From Tenebrio molitor (lineage: Eukaryota; Arthropoda; Insecta; Coleoptera; Tenebrionidae), in the NCBI RefSeq assembly GCF_963966145.1, contig NC_091047.1:1116001-1180000 (forward strand): DNA of 64,000 nucleotides. Direction: 5' to 3'. The translations under genes were made by a program, and so were the position numbers. Position 1 is the first letter of the stretch; every line of letters starts with the position of its first letter. A model generated the notes under the pieces. It worked only from the letters and a program-made list of their open reading frames with translations, was not told where the DNA came from and did not search any database. Positions 11,329 to 22,117 of the stretch are shown here, piece by piece.

Positions 11329-12099
11329 CCGGGTGTATTATGAAAAATCTTTGGTGCTGTAACTTCCTTATTTTTCAGACGATTTTAATAATTGATGTGT
11401 CAAGCAAAATCGTTTTAAATAGGCTACAATTTGAATTGATCCAATATTTGTTCTTGAGTTCTGTTTATTAACTTTTTTTGCTCAGTTTTATAGAGATTTT
11501 TATTTAGAATATGAAAATGTAAACAACATGTTCATGCATAGAAACAAAAAGAAGAAATTAAAAAATAACGTTTTTTTTTTAATCAAGCAGTCACATTAAA
11601 CAGTAATAAAAGTGCAATCTAGACAATGTCTATTTGACTCCGTCGATAACAGAAATGATTTAGTAACAAGAATCGTAGCAGTATGAGAACAAATACCACC
11701 AAAATTTTTATTAAACGCCGCAATAGGCGTCAGTGGAAGCTGTCGAATGTACCTTAGAGAGAATGGAGGTAATTTCGAACATTTGCTATAGTAAAGTTAT
11801 GGTTACTTGATTTTTGGAAATTCAATTTTTTTTTAATTAAAAAAAAATTTTTGATTTTTTATTTTAATGTTTGTGTTTCAGAAGATAAACATCTATCAGA
11901 ATAAAAATAAAAAAATATACAGTACAACTTAAAAAAACAAAGTTAGCTGCGGTCTGTCAAAAAATATAATGTCAAAAAAAAATTATAGCATGTCGAGCTA
12001 TAGTGTTTCTAAAACGAATTTTGTTTGATGTATCATTTATTAAAATCGGATAAAAAATAAGGAAGTTATAGCACCAAAGGTTTTTCATAATACACCCGG
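11329..12099. mobile_element. Non-coding TIR element (771 bp) at a TA site
   Basis: Left end CCGGGTGTATTATGAAAAAT with GGTGCTGTAACTTCCTTATTTTT; the right end carries the same in reverse complement (AAATAAGGAAGTTATAGCACC ... TTTTTCATAATACACCCGG). The imperfect TIRs extend about 55 bp and the element is flanked by TA on both sides, as in mariner/Tc1-type insertions. No transposase frame is visible inside, so it is a deletion derivative. Confidence 0.8.
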
Positions 12100-13209
12100 T
12101 ATAACAAATTAAGTATTACAGAAATATTGATTTATAAATTAAAGTATGATCGTATGAAAAGTTTTGTGCGTTGTGGAGTATGCAGGTAGGTATATGTATA
12201 AATCACAAAAAGAAATCGCGAATTGGTAATTATCTACTCCTTCGCGAGACCAGTAGTTCCATTGCAAAATAGGTGGTTTTTTGGTGGTCATTTGAATGTC
12301 ACAATGACGTTCTTTTTCGCACTAATGCGTTTAACTGTCACTTTTTCGCATTAGTGCCAAAAAGAGTGAGAAGTATAAAATTACAAGAAAAGCTTTCTTT
12401 TCTTTTACTAAAGCAATCAAAGTATTGAATTGATCTCATCAGTTCATCATGTAAAAGAAACTTTTAAAAAACGCAAGCCATTGCTCAAATCGTTGATAAT
12501 TGGCTGCGACTTCGCAGGTAATAAACTGGATATACATTACATATAGCAGCTATACCGCAGATCAAAATCACTCATTTGGCAAGAAAATCGCTGCAAAATT
12601 GTAACAATAAATATCACTTTGGTAATAAATGAATTGGAGTAGATAGAGAGTGATAGAATGATAGGAGTAATAAATTAGTGAATTAAAAAAATTAAAACCT
12701 GTATTTCTTTTTTCTTGTTTTTTGCCTAATACTTTACGGAATTAGAAAAAATCTTGTAAGTATGTAATTCGTTGCAAAAACATGTCTTTTTCGCATACGA
12801 CGTCTAATGTGTCTAATGCGAAAAAGACATTTATTTATGGGCGTGAATTTTGGGACTTCATATTATTGGACCATTTTAATCTATTATAATATTAATAATT
12901 TTATTATTCGACAATTTTCCAGAAGAAAATTATGTCTTACATTTTTAGACAAAATAAGAAATGTATTTATTGTTTGTCTGATAAACCAGATTAAACCATA
13001 AAACTCCGAGAACCTTTCGGTAAGGGCATGGAAACGGTCAGGGCCTCAGGGCTTATTATTTCAGGTAAAAATTCAGTTTGGTTTCCATACTTATCTATAT
13101 ACTCTACTGTGTATTAGTGGCTGCATTATAAAGGTGGCAAAACTGAAACACTTCGTCAGTATCGGTCACCCAACACAACACAACATACAACATCCAGTCA
13201 ATAGAGATT
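12100..13209. other. Intergenic AT-rich DNA
   Basis: No gene supported. The motif TTTTTCGCA(C)TAATGCG and its complement recur at about 12310-12365 and 12785-12830, which may mark the ends of a further decayed element of about 500 bp. A weak observation. Confidence 0.35.
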
Positions 13210-13532
13210 GTACAGATGTAGAAAGGCATGGTGGAGAACCACGTCGGTTACGTTGCCGTTCTCCAACAGGGTCTTGGACGGGTTGTCGAAGAGCATGTTG
13301 AAACAAGTGAACGTGCCAAAAGTGACACCGAAGTCGGTTGTAAAGGTCACTCTCTGATTCGCGTGTCCTCGAGTCAAATTACAAGATAATCTTGCAATGT
13401 CTGGTGTTGCAGTACGCGGGCGCTTTGTTCGGTTCTTTGATCATCTCGAGGAGGTTGACCACCAAGTATATCTGACGCTCCTGGGTCATGGCGACGAGTT
13501 TTGTGTTCTTCATCGGTGATCTCTACAACCTA
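13210..13532 (-). pseudogene. Vanin-like gene fragment, broken
   Basis: Reverse strand matches parts of exons 4 and 3 of copy A: GTAGAAAGGCATGGTGGAGA, the Cys active-site region (GAAACAAGTGAACGTGCC), the CTCTCTGATTCGCGT block and the exon 3 stretch around GAGGAGGTTGACCACCAAGT. It carries several deletions: part of exon 4, the exon 4/3 boundary with the whole intron and much of exon 3. It stops where a small MITE begins at 13533. No intact frame. A relic of a fifth vanin copy. Confidence 0.85.
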
Positions 13533-13682
13533 TTTTTTTGTTCGACACTGTCAGAATTTGAGAATTTTCTCCTGTGTGAATGAATTTTGATAAATGTCCA
13601 ACTTGTCAAAACGAAACGTCAAGCTAATTTTACAGGTTTTAAACGATTTGAAGCCTTGAAGGGGCTCGTCGAACAAAAAAAA
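13533..13682. mobile_element. Small MITE, TTTTTTTGTTCGA family, copy 1
   Basis: About 150 bp bounded by TTTTTTTGTTCGACACTG and its inverted end GGGGCTCGTCGAACAAAAAA. A second copy with about 90 percent visual identity lies in Hdc intron 1 (38147-38297). It has truncated the vanin fragment next to it. Confidence 0.75.
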
Positions 13683-13739
13683 CTTGTATTTTGCCCTACG
13701 GGCTTTCGGATTCCTGGTTACCTGGTTACAAACATAAAA

Positions 13740-14890
13740 ATAACAATTTACTCTCCTCTTTACTCCTCTCGTTCTCTCCTCTTCCTTATTTTTTCATCCA
13801 TCTCCCTGCCGTCTTCCCTCCATATTTCTCCCCATTCCCTTTCTCTCTCTCATTTCGCCGCATGTGTTCGATCTTCTCACTGTCCTCGCGTCACCTCCTG
13901 CACCTTCTCTCTCTCTTCTCCTTCCTTCCCATTCCTGTTCTCTCTCTCCTCGTCCCCACTTCTGCAACCCGCTATCATTTTCCTCTCTCACACACACTCT
14001 CCCCCCTCCCTATTGTACTTCGATTCTCTTATTCTCTCTCTTCTCTCTTACTTATCTGTGTCTTTATCCCTATACCTTTTTATTCACCTTCTCCTTGTAC
14101 ATTTTCTCGCCGGGTCGTCTTCTTATTCTCTCCTTCTTCTAGAAAATTTTCTTCAGTTTCTCCTGTCTCTCATCCCATCTAAAACAGTCCCCGTTTATCT
14201 GTATTTTCCTGTATCCTATTTTCACACTTTTTCCTCTATCTCTCTCTTCTCTGGCCAACTCTCTTAACTTCTTTTGTGTTTCCCTTTCTTCTTTTGTCAA
14301 ATCGTCATCTATATACATCCTCTCACCTTTTTTTTCCTTTAACTCACTCTTACTTAGCATTATGTTCTTCTTCTGCTCCCAACTTTCTATTTTTGCCAGC
14401 ATCATCTTATCTTTATTTATTTTAAATGCTTCCTTTCACCCCTATCTCCCTTTCTAACCATTCTTCCACCCCCCTTTCTATATTTCCACTTATTGCCCCT
14501 ATTCCAGTTATTATAACATTATTCGTCCTCTCCTTCTTTTCTCTTTGTTCCATCTTTTCCTATATCATTTTCATCCTTTTCATCCAATCTGCCTTCTCCA
14601 ATTGCCCTTTTTCTTCTCTTCCTCTCATCTCCTCTCTCACTGTCGCTAATTCTTTCCTTAGCTCCCCATTCTCCTCCAGACCCGAAAAAGGGTCGGCTTT
14701 CCACCCCCTTATAATTTCGCGACTTGCTGTCAACGGTATCGGAAGATTGGCTCGTTGGGTTCACGTCAAACAGGGAAGCTCGTGGATAATTAGTCCAGGA
14801 TGTGTTAGGTTCCTTTTTCAGATCGTGGAGTTTTCTTTTTGCAGATTGTATCATTTCGTTAAGTTGTGCTAGATAAGAATTGTACATTTC
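13740..14890 (-). mobile_element. Decayed LINE-type retrotransposon segment, minus strand
   Basis: The plus strand is strikingly C/T-rich because the minus strand encodes Glu/Lys/Arg-rich protein. Minus-strand frames at 14519-14887 and 14139-14405 give a helical, charged product containing ERMYIDDDLTKEERETQKKL and KSVKIGYRKIQINGDCFRW. From memory this type of segment occurs in the first open frame or linker region of insect non-LTR retrotransposons. The two frames are offset and end in stops, so the copy is dead. No reverse transcriptase is seen. Confidence 0.5.
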
Positions 14891-15773
14891 TAGGTTTCAT
14901 TCATTTTATCGTAATCTTGTCTTGTAACAACAATTTCACGTGACAGTCTGTAAATAAAAACCTTCTCCATCGAATTTGTTGTGTATCATTTCCCGTACTC
15001 CGGGCAGTTCTCACCATTTTTCAGCCTCAGTCGACGATACTCGTGGTTCGCATTTAAACCGAGTCGGAGCCCACGACCTGTTCGTTATACCCCTGAACAT
15101 TCCGGATTTGTAACCGGTAACAGGGAGGCCCAGTTTCGGAGGGTAATTTATAACGTAACAATACATATACAGGGGTGTTCACGAGTAATAATGGGCCTAA
15201 TAACGTCCCGAGGCAAGCAAATAAACATATTTCTCAAACGAGTAGATAACAATTGATTTCTTTATTTTTTAATGAATCAAAGGCTGCTTTTATTAAGACA
15301 ATTTCCAGTTGTCGTTACGTGACAATAAAAATAACCTATAGTCGTTTTCAACGACATCCGTGCTGTCAGTGTCTTTTTTAATATGTTGGTATAGATTGTA
15401 CACACAAATCCATAATCAATATTCAGAGTATAAGCAAATCCTAGTTAAAAAAATGTCAAACAAGAAATAGGTATATCATTTTAGTATCAATTACATTTTT
15501 ATTTGAGTGGAATAAACATTTCCCAGAAGTACTAGGACAATCTTTACCGGTAAAAGCGCATATAAGAGATAATTTACGACCATTGGCCGCTTCTGCTGGT
15601 CAATGTACACATAAACGTGTAGATGTTCACATTGACCCTTTTTGCACACTTTTTTTAAACTTCTTTAAAAGTATTTGCTAGCTATAATAACGGGGTCATT
15701 AAAAATGTTTGTAACAACTAGTGGGCGTAGCGGCGCAAGTAAAGCATAGTGCACAGCCACCTACGATGGTAAA
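14891..15773. other. Intergenic DNA between LINE relic and transposon
   Basis: No gene supported. AT-rich with one higher-GC patch (about 15000-15130). A GGGGTGTTCACGAGTAATAATG motif at 15173 may be another element end. Confidence 0.35.
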
Positions 15774-16484
15774 GGGTGTTCATTTAATATTTAATATAAA
15801 AGGTGTTCATCACCTATAGAAATCTTTTGTTTTGAAAAACGGATGTCGCAGCATTAAAATACGACATAACCTCACTAAAAAATAACAGCATGCCACGAAT
15901 TATGATAAAAAAGTAACACAATTACAATTTACGCACAAATGAATAAATTTATTAAATGAGGTGCTGGAAATGTCTACCTTCTTCTTTTCGAAACAATTTG
16001 TGGCACGTTCCTGCTTTCCTACATAAGGTTCAGTCTGTTGCGTTGCGATAACTGACGCAGTGAAGTGTGGGGAGCATTTTGCATTATTTCTCTTGCAGTT
16101 TCATTCAATAACTGCACTAACTGCAGCAGTGCGTTTTAGCGGCTGACCTGTGGTTTTTCTTCGGTAAACGCCTCCAGTCTCACGAAACAACTTTACACCG
16201 TCAACAATGACATTGGGAAATTCGGCGATAAACTCTTCTAAGCAGTTTTGTACGGAGTAGATCCATGAACCATTCACTTTCAAACCATTGCGAAAATAAC
16301 TTTCAATCAAAAACGTTTTCTGCTCTAACGTTAACAACACCAAACAGTAAACTTGTCTGAACGCAAATGTCAAAATTGACAGCTCTACTATAATTTTACT
16401 AACGGGAAGTTCAAACGACGACATGCCTTCACTGAAACAAAATATTTCCATTGGTAATGCTACCAGAATATTAAATGAACACCC
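15774..16484 (-). mobile_element. DNA transposon remnant with transposase N-terminus
   Basis: Ends GGGTGTTCATTTAATATT (15774) and its inverse AATATTAAATGAACACCC (to 16483) define a 711-bp element. On the minus strand, about 16101-16345 encodes a helix-turn-helix-like segment with FLIESYFRNGLKVNG, WIYSVQNCLEEF, FPNV and FRETGGVYRRKTTGQP. This matches, from memory, the N-terminal DNA-binding domain of mariner/IS630-like transposases (DUF4817 in insects). No catalytic domain remains. A related relic lies at 27585-27931. Confidence 0.65.
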
Positions 16485-16491
16485 GATACAA

Positions 16492-18882
16492 TCATTTATA
16501 ATGACCCCGTATAAAACAATTAGCAACACCTAGAATCACGAGAATGAAAACGGCGTAAAGGTTTCTCGCGGAACTCCGTCCGAGCAGACCGAAGACAAGA
16601 ATGTTTTCTTGCGCCGCAGTAGTGGTCAACTGGACAAAGGTGCCATTGGTTCCGTTGTTGGTGTCACAATAACTAGTCTGCATTATAGGTTTGAGGTTGT
16701 AGTTGAGCGTCAGGGGCATGTAGAATGTCCCCTCTTCTTTCTGCAAATGTGCATTGACCGTGATTTTTGTGAACTTAGTTGTGGTGTTGATCCTCGCTCC
16801 ACAACTGTAAGCCTCGTCGAACTCGCAAGCTAATAAACTGCAAACGCAGATGTGGACGTTGTAAGAATTCTGACCGTCGAAAGCCATCACTCTGGAAAGA
16901 AAATAGTGCGTTGATAAACTAGACAAGCTCGTCTGCACGGTCGTACTTGAAGTTGTCCCTAGAACTGATGTGGTTTTTTTCGACCGTGATGTTGAAAGTG
17001 CAACAGAACTGGTTGTGGCAGACCGTGGTGGAAAAATCTCCTTGATCCAGAGGGACCGACTGCAAAGTGTACTTCCAGGCGTCAAAGTCTTTCTTTGTGA
17101 CGTAGTTGGTGATGTTCGTCGTACTCAAAGAACCGGGAAGTGCATACTTAGTCTTGGACGACCCAACGCCAGAAGAAGAACTAACATTTGTTGAGCAAAC
17201 TGTCTTTTCCATTCTGTGACGACGAGCGGCCACATTACTGACAATGAGTTTACTGCTCGGACTACCGTCGATGTAGACGTTCATTTTGGTGCCGTCGCCC
17301 GAGTAAATTCCACTGCCCCCGTGGGCGTTCTTCGGCTTTCCGTAATTGGCGGCGAAGAGGTTGACACCATTGGCGCTGGCATAGCCGTGTTGGATACTCA
17401 AAGCTGCGATCGGCAAATATAAAAACAAAACAAACGACTGGAGTAGGTACTCACATGTGAAGAAAGGCATAGAGGAGTTCCATGCCGTGGGGAAGACCAC
17501 AACAGTGACATTACTATTGTGCAACACTGTTCTCGAAGGGTTTTCGAAGAGGATATCGAAACCGGTGAAGATGCCGAAAGTCACACCCGAGTCGCTCTGG
17601 AAAGTGACTCTCTGGTCCTCATCTCCTGGAGTCAATTTGGGTTCATTAAAAAGATTTATCTTGCGGTATCTGCAACAAGTGATCAAGAGCTCCACTAACA
17701 CACAATCGAAATACGTACTTTGCGATTATGGTGCCGTTTCTGGCGAACACCAGATTGGTGTTGTAGTACTTGGTGTCGTTGCTGTCGTCTTTGGCTTTCT
17801 CGAGAAGATTCACCACCAGGTACATCTGGCGCTCCGTCGCTATGGTGGAAAGTTCTGTGATGACTTTTTCGTCATCATGAATCTCGAGGGCGTAGTCTTC
17901 AGGATCGACGAGTGTCGTGAGGCCATACTCGGGGAAGACCAAGATGTCGACGGCCTAGAAAAAAAATTCTGAATTTGTCCAGATTTAGAATAACATTTCT
18001 CGGCGACTATTAAATAATGTATGCATTCCTGTTGGATATTAAATCAAAGAATAATGTCAATTCCGGACCCCGTGGATTCCAAACTGAAATCCACGGCCTG
18101 TCGGCCAATCACATCCATCATATTTTCGGAATCCACGGGCAGATCGCCGAATCGGATGCCCTTGTAAACAGTAAGTCGCGCGTCGCATAGCAACCGTTAA
18201 ACAACGCACAATTTGAAGTGTCAAACATAGATAACAAATGATAACATAGAACATAATTATGTTCTATCTTATCTATGGTGTCAAATATAGCCTCTACTTA
18301 CGAGTACAGTGGGGGCTATAGTGTCGTCAAAATGCGTCAAATATTTAATGGTGACATCTCGTGTTAAAAGTTTGCATGGTTTTTGTGGTACCTATAGTCG
18401 TGGAGAAAATATAGTGTTCTACTCGCGTAACACGTATAGCGGCTATTATTCGTATAATTGTCATTATTTATTATTATAAGCTTATTAAATAATGTACTAT
18501 TCTCACTTGAGTTCTAGCCTTGTCGGCATAATATCGAAATTCCTCCAAATTTTTCAAAATCGTGTTTCTTGCAGTGTCAGAAGTCCGCGGATTGTACTCG
18601 ATGACGCCAGCTTTGTAAGCCTGAAATTTATAAACTTTGTTGAAAAATTGAAACGATCACTTACATAGCGAAATAAACTGAAGAGTTTTGGGAGAAATAA
18701 ACGCGGAAGTTTGTGATAAACTAATCAATTCTAGAGTCTAAGCTAATACCACTTATTGTGTGCTGCGAGTTTTGAAGAATGTTATATTCAAAGAACAGAT
18801 AAGATGATAATTAATTGCGAGATCGACTTACAGATGCCACTATCAAGAAGAGAAGTAAAAGAATGGCACAACATTTAGTCAT
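16492..18882 (-). CDS. Vanin-like protein, copy B, catalytic Cys lost
   Basis: Exons (complement) 18832..18882, 18507..18620, 17719..17954, 17455..17669, 16947..17403, 16492..16891; 1473 nt, 490 aa. Signal peptide MTKCCAILLLLFLIVAS; Glu (VFPEYGL) and Lys (YRKINLF) of the nitrilase triad are present, but the nucleophile motif reads FTGFDILF: codon GGT at 17561-17563 where copies A, C and D have TGT. It is therefore probably a pseudoenzyme. A second oddity: the intron that splits exons 5 and 6 in A, C and D is shrunk here to 33 nt, in frame and without a pyrimidine tract (17154-17186), so I read it as coding (VSSSSGVGSSK). The C-terminus is hydrophobic (FILVILGVANCF, GPI-type) but ends in IRGHYK from transposon-like sequence abutting 16484. 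Confidence 0.85.
18062..18240. repeat. Dispersed repeat inside copy B intron 2
   Basis: Contains CTGAAATCCACGGCCTGTCGGCCAATCACATC, then GGCAGATCGCC, AATCGGATGC and TAGCAACCGTT. A second copy occurs in Hdc intron 1 (40622-40790). The CCGTGGATTCC/GGAATCCACGG ends are inverted, so this is a small TIR element or hairpin. Confidence 0.65.
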
Positions 18883-19434
18883 ATTTTACTCAGGCGTCAA
18901 CTGTTAGTGATAGTACTGATAACACAAGCGTGTATTATAATAAATATCACGAGTGTGATAATAAGCCCGGCGGAATTGAAAATGAAAATGCAACCCATAA
19001 CATCAGACTCGGAATCTTGGCCAACATTTTTTAGACATTTCTAAAAAAAATGATGTGAACCAATCGTTAGTCTCATTAATAAATGACAATTATTAAAATC
19101 CACTTTGAAGTTTTTCTTGTAACATCAAAAAAGCAGGGAAATGGCATTATCTAGCATTATCGAGTCAAAAGTTGGGTTATCTTTTATAGGCATGTGGGCA
19201 TGTATAGTGTTCCCATTTCTAATCTGGTTTTACTACCAGCCCTGTTGCCAGGGAGTTAAATACCCCGACAATAGGCAATTACCGCCATAAATCCTAGGAC
19301 TGTAAAAGAAGGTCTGTTGTCTGACCAGGTTACAATATGTTCACTATTGCCAAAACCACAACCCCAGCCCCTAATAATTACAATTACAATTGCACTGCCA
19401 TAAAACCAAATTATAAATGGGAAAACTATACTAT
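18883..19434. other. Intergenic DNA upstream of vanin copy B
   Basis: No gene. At about 18945-19000 lies a fragment with AATAAGCCCGGCGGAATTGAAAATG that recurs inverted at 22838-22890 and 61450-61510, a dispersed repeat family. Confidence 0.4.
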
Positions 19435-19550
19435 GGGTTAGCAAAATAAACCGGTACAGTATGTTACTATAGAAACTCATTCAGTTTGGAAGTGTCTACA
19501 CTCTACAAGTCTACAGTAACATACTGTACCAGTTTATCTTGCTAACCGAT
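19435..19550. repeat. Inverted repeat (hairpin) of about 36-bp arms
   Basis: GGGTTAGCAAAATAAACCGGTACAGTATGTTACT is followed about 45 bp later by its complement AGTAACATACTGTACCAGTTTATCTTGCTAACC. Probably the ends of a very short MITE. Confidence 0.7.
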
Positions 19551-19879
19551 GGTACATACAGGGTATTTTTGTTCGAACTCAAGACTATAACTCAGGATTG
19601 GAACGATGGCTATGCGTGATTCTTTTTTTATTTTGTTCGTTATGGTTTTGGAGAAGAGTTCGGGAAAAAAAATTCGGGATAATTACAAAGGAGAGTCTTA
19701 TCCCACTATACTATTTTTTTGTTCGATATGCTCCCGGGATGGAAATAACTCAATTGAATGTTTTCAAGTGAAAAGAAAATGTGGAAGATTTGGAGAAAAA
19801 TGTGAAAAAATCAGCCTAAATTAAAATAAAATTACATTTGTTTTTACTTTTGTGTTGTTTCACGATCTATGCAACAAAT
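19551..19879. other. Intergenic DNA before the GC-rich island
   Basis: A 72-codon plus-strand frame (19606-19824) has no recognisable domain and AT-driven composition; I do not call it a gene. Confidence 0.35.
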
Positions 19880-19883
19880 ATAC

Positions 19884-20750
19884 TGTAACGAAGTTACTTA
19901 GGAAACGCTCCCGGTGGCGGAAAAATTCCGCTCTTTCTCCGAGCCGGGCCAGAAAATTAGCGCGGAGCCGACTACCTCAACCGCGTCCACCGAATCCGCC
20001 CCGGAACCCGTGCTTCTTCCGACCGACAATACCCGGACTCCGCGCTGAGCCGAGCTCCTCCACCGCCCCAGCCGCGAGTCAACGGCCGCGCGCAGCCATC
20101 GAGGCAATAAAAGGACCGCGCGGAGCCTGCAGAGCACATTCCGATTCCGATCCCAAGTGTGACCATCCACCTGACTCCTAGCACCAGCTCCGAACCGGCT
20201 CCCAATACAACCTCCGACTCCGCTTCCGACCCGTTCGCTCCCCTAGTGAGCGAACCAGGTCATCCCGCTCATCCCTTGTCTCCGGCCCGTTCGCTCCCCT
20301 AGTGAGCGAACCAGGCCTCCCCCAATCCCCCCCCCCCCGGATCCCGTCACACCCCCGCAACTCCGTCACACCCCGACCGGTTCTCTCGCTACGCCGCCAA
20401 GAGGAAGTTCCAGGGCCGACCGACGTAAGTACGAACACCCCCTTATCTTCCTTACCGCCGAGGACATCCCCCCCCCCCAGGTCACGGGCACCATCCCCGG
20501 AGGATCTCGCCTTCACCAGGTGGTCCCCATTGTACATAGTGTAAATAAAGGTTTTGCGACGACTGTTTGTTTGTTTCCTCCTTACCCCGCGCCCTGACAG
20601 CTGACCCCTGGACGCCGTCACTCCGCAGAGCTACCCCGGTCGTGTGGCGTCCCACCACAGCCGAAAAAAGGGACTGGCGCTCGAGGCATACCGCGACCGA
20701 CCGGCGTCAAATCGCATCCCGTGACGTCACCACCGGAAGTGATCGTCACA
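19884..20750. mobile_element. Probable solo LTR (867 bp), GC-rich
   Basis: An island of high GC in AT-rich DNA. It begins TGTAACGAAG and ends GTCACA (TG...CA), with ATAC just outside both ends (19880-19883 and 20751-20754) as a possible 4-bp target duplication. Inside are a TATA-like AATAAAAGG at 20106, an AATAAAG at 20543 and a tandem duplicate (about 20230-20262 and 20283-20315) with a GTTCGCTC...GAGCGAAC hairpin. No internal retroviral genes, so a solo LTR is the simplest reading. Caution: the last C of the right ATAC may belong to the adjacent MITE. Confidence 0.5.
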
Positions 20751-20753
20751 ATA

Positions 20754-20965
20754 CCGTTGGTTGCAAAAAAAAACGGGAATTGAAAATTTTCCTAATGTAA
20801 ATTTGGTTTTGTCCATTTGTCAGTAATTGTCTTCTTACCTATCAAATAACTTTTTCAAATGTCATTTAATTTTGACCATAATTCTAACCTTTCTCTCATA
20901 ACAAGGATTCACGCTATGAAAAAATTGTAAAATTGGGTCAATTCCCGTTTTTTTGCAACCAACTG
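20754..20965. mobile_element. MITE, GTTGGTTGCAAAAAAA family
   Basis: 212 bp with TIRs CCGTTGGTTGCAAAAAAA...CGGGAATTGA and the inverse TCAATTCCCGTTTTTTTGCAACCAACTG, flanked by TA on both sides. Non-coding. It abuts the right end of the probable solo LTR. Confidence 0.85.
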
Positions 20966-20967
20966 TA

Positions 20968-21507
20968 GTTGTTTTATTTCTATTCTAATTTATTTGGCTA
21001 CGTTCACAAATGTCATTTGATAGCTGATTGTCAAATTGTGAATCAAACCAATCGGATTGAACATCGATCTGGCAATCGAAATCGAAATGTAAATAAAATA
21101 GCTTGAGATTCATTGTGATTTCAAATTTAATGGAAGAAATAAATAATTTGTTTGACATGAAATTCTGACTTAATTAAATTGTGACTTAAATTCTGGAACA
21201 AAACCGCATGGTTCCAACTCGATCACATTCCAGGCACATCATACATTTCCAGTATTTCAGCATTTTCAGCAGTGTAGAATACTGTCGATAGAATTAATCT
21301 CCGATGTAAAATTCCTTATTTTTTACTTTGTTTACACATTTCCAATAGCTTTTCACAAATTCACAAAACGATCACAAACAAATTTATTGAAATTTGGACA
21401 AGACAACGTCTGTCGGGTCAGCTGGTATTTAATAAAAGCCAGTTCACACATACGAGTATTTGTCAGTTAAATGTCAGTTGTGGCCAAGATTCCGTGTTCG
21501 CAATTGT
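20968..21507. other. Intergenic AT-rich DNA
   Basis: No gene or recognised element. Just before the next MITE, GGCCAAGATTCCGTGTTCGC (21482-21501) looks like a partial extra copy of that MITE's end. Confidence 0.35.
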
Positions 21508-22117
21508 ACAGTGACGGCCACGGAATTTCGTACATCAATGTCATTTTAGTGGCAAAAGTTCTGAAATGGTCTTTAGTAATAGTAACCTCACTTTTAACAT
21601 TTAACATGACTATCAATTTGTATTTGTCTCCATTTTTGCATAATGTAACTGATAGTACTTTTTGGAATACCAGTATTTCCGAAATACGCCCATAATATTG
21701 TTTTAACTTTATTAAAGTTAGAAATTTGACGAATTCTGACAATTTTGTCAGATTAGAAAACAAACTTCAAAATTCAATTCAAAACATTAGTCATAATGAC
21801 AATAAAACATGAACTACAGTCGCGAGCAATAAATTTTGGTCGTCAAGGTCATTCTTTGACGCAGTCGAAAATGCTCCATTGTAAAACAGTCGTAAATGTC
21901 ATAACCTTTCATCATGTTGTATGACATTAATTGTCATTTTGTTCTCATTTTTTTGACACTTTGTTGACATGGGCATAATCAGGCAGGGAATTTTTTTAAA
22001 TTTGTGACAATCTAACCAAATTTTGAAATGACATTGACGACCAAAATTTATTGCTCGCGACAGTACATCGTCTGAAATGACAGTAATTTGATGTACGAAA
22101 TTCCGTGTCCGCGATTG
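21508..22117. mobile_element. MITE (outer) interrupted by a second MITE
   Basis: TIRs CAGTGACGGCCACGGAATTTCGTACATCA and, inverted at the right, TGATGTACGAAATTCCGTGTCCGCGATTG, both followed by TA. Same family as 25312-25536 (ACACGGAATTTCGGGCATCA). Its interior is split by the element at 21817-22063. Confidence 0.85.
21817..22063. mobile_element. MITE (inner), CAGTCGCGAGCAATAAATTT family, copy 1
   Basis: 247 bp; TIRs CAGTCGCGAGCAATAAATTT...GGTCGTCAA and their inverse, flanked by TA. Copies at 26825-27072 and about 62084-62325 share the interior (CCATTGTAAAACAGTCGTAA, TCATGTTGTATGACATTA). It lies inside another MITE, so it inserted later. Confidence 0.88.

Noticed and set aside
13587..14267. 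Plus-strand 226-codon Ser/Leu/Phe frame
   Set aside because: Mirror image of the purine-rich minus strand, which encodes a charged LINE-like product; low complexity.
17943..18506. Possible extra exon in vanin copy B intron 2
   Set aside because: The frame joins perfectly without it, and the stretch is occupied by a dispersed repeat.
20178..20621. Frames in the GC-rich island
   Set aside because: Overlapping Arg/Gly/Pro-rich frames on both strands caused by GC content; the segment is better read as a solo LTR.
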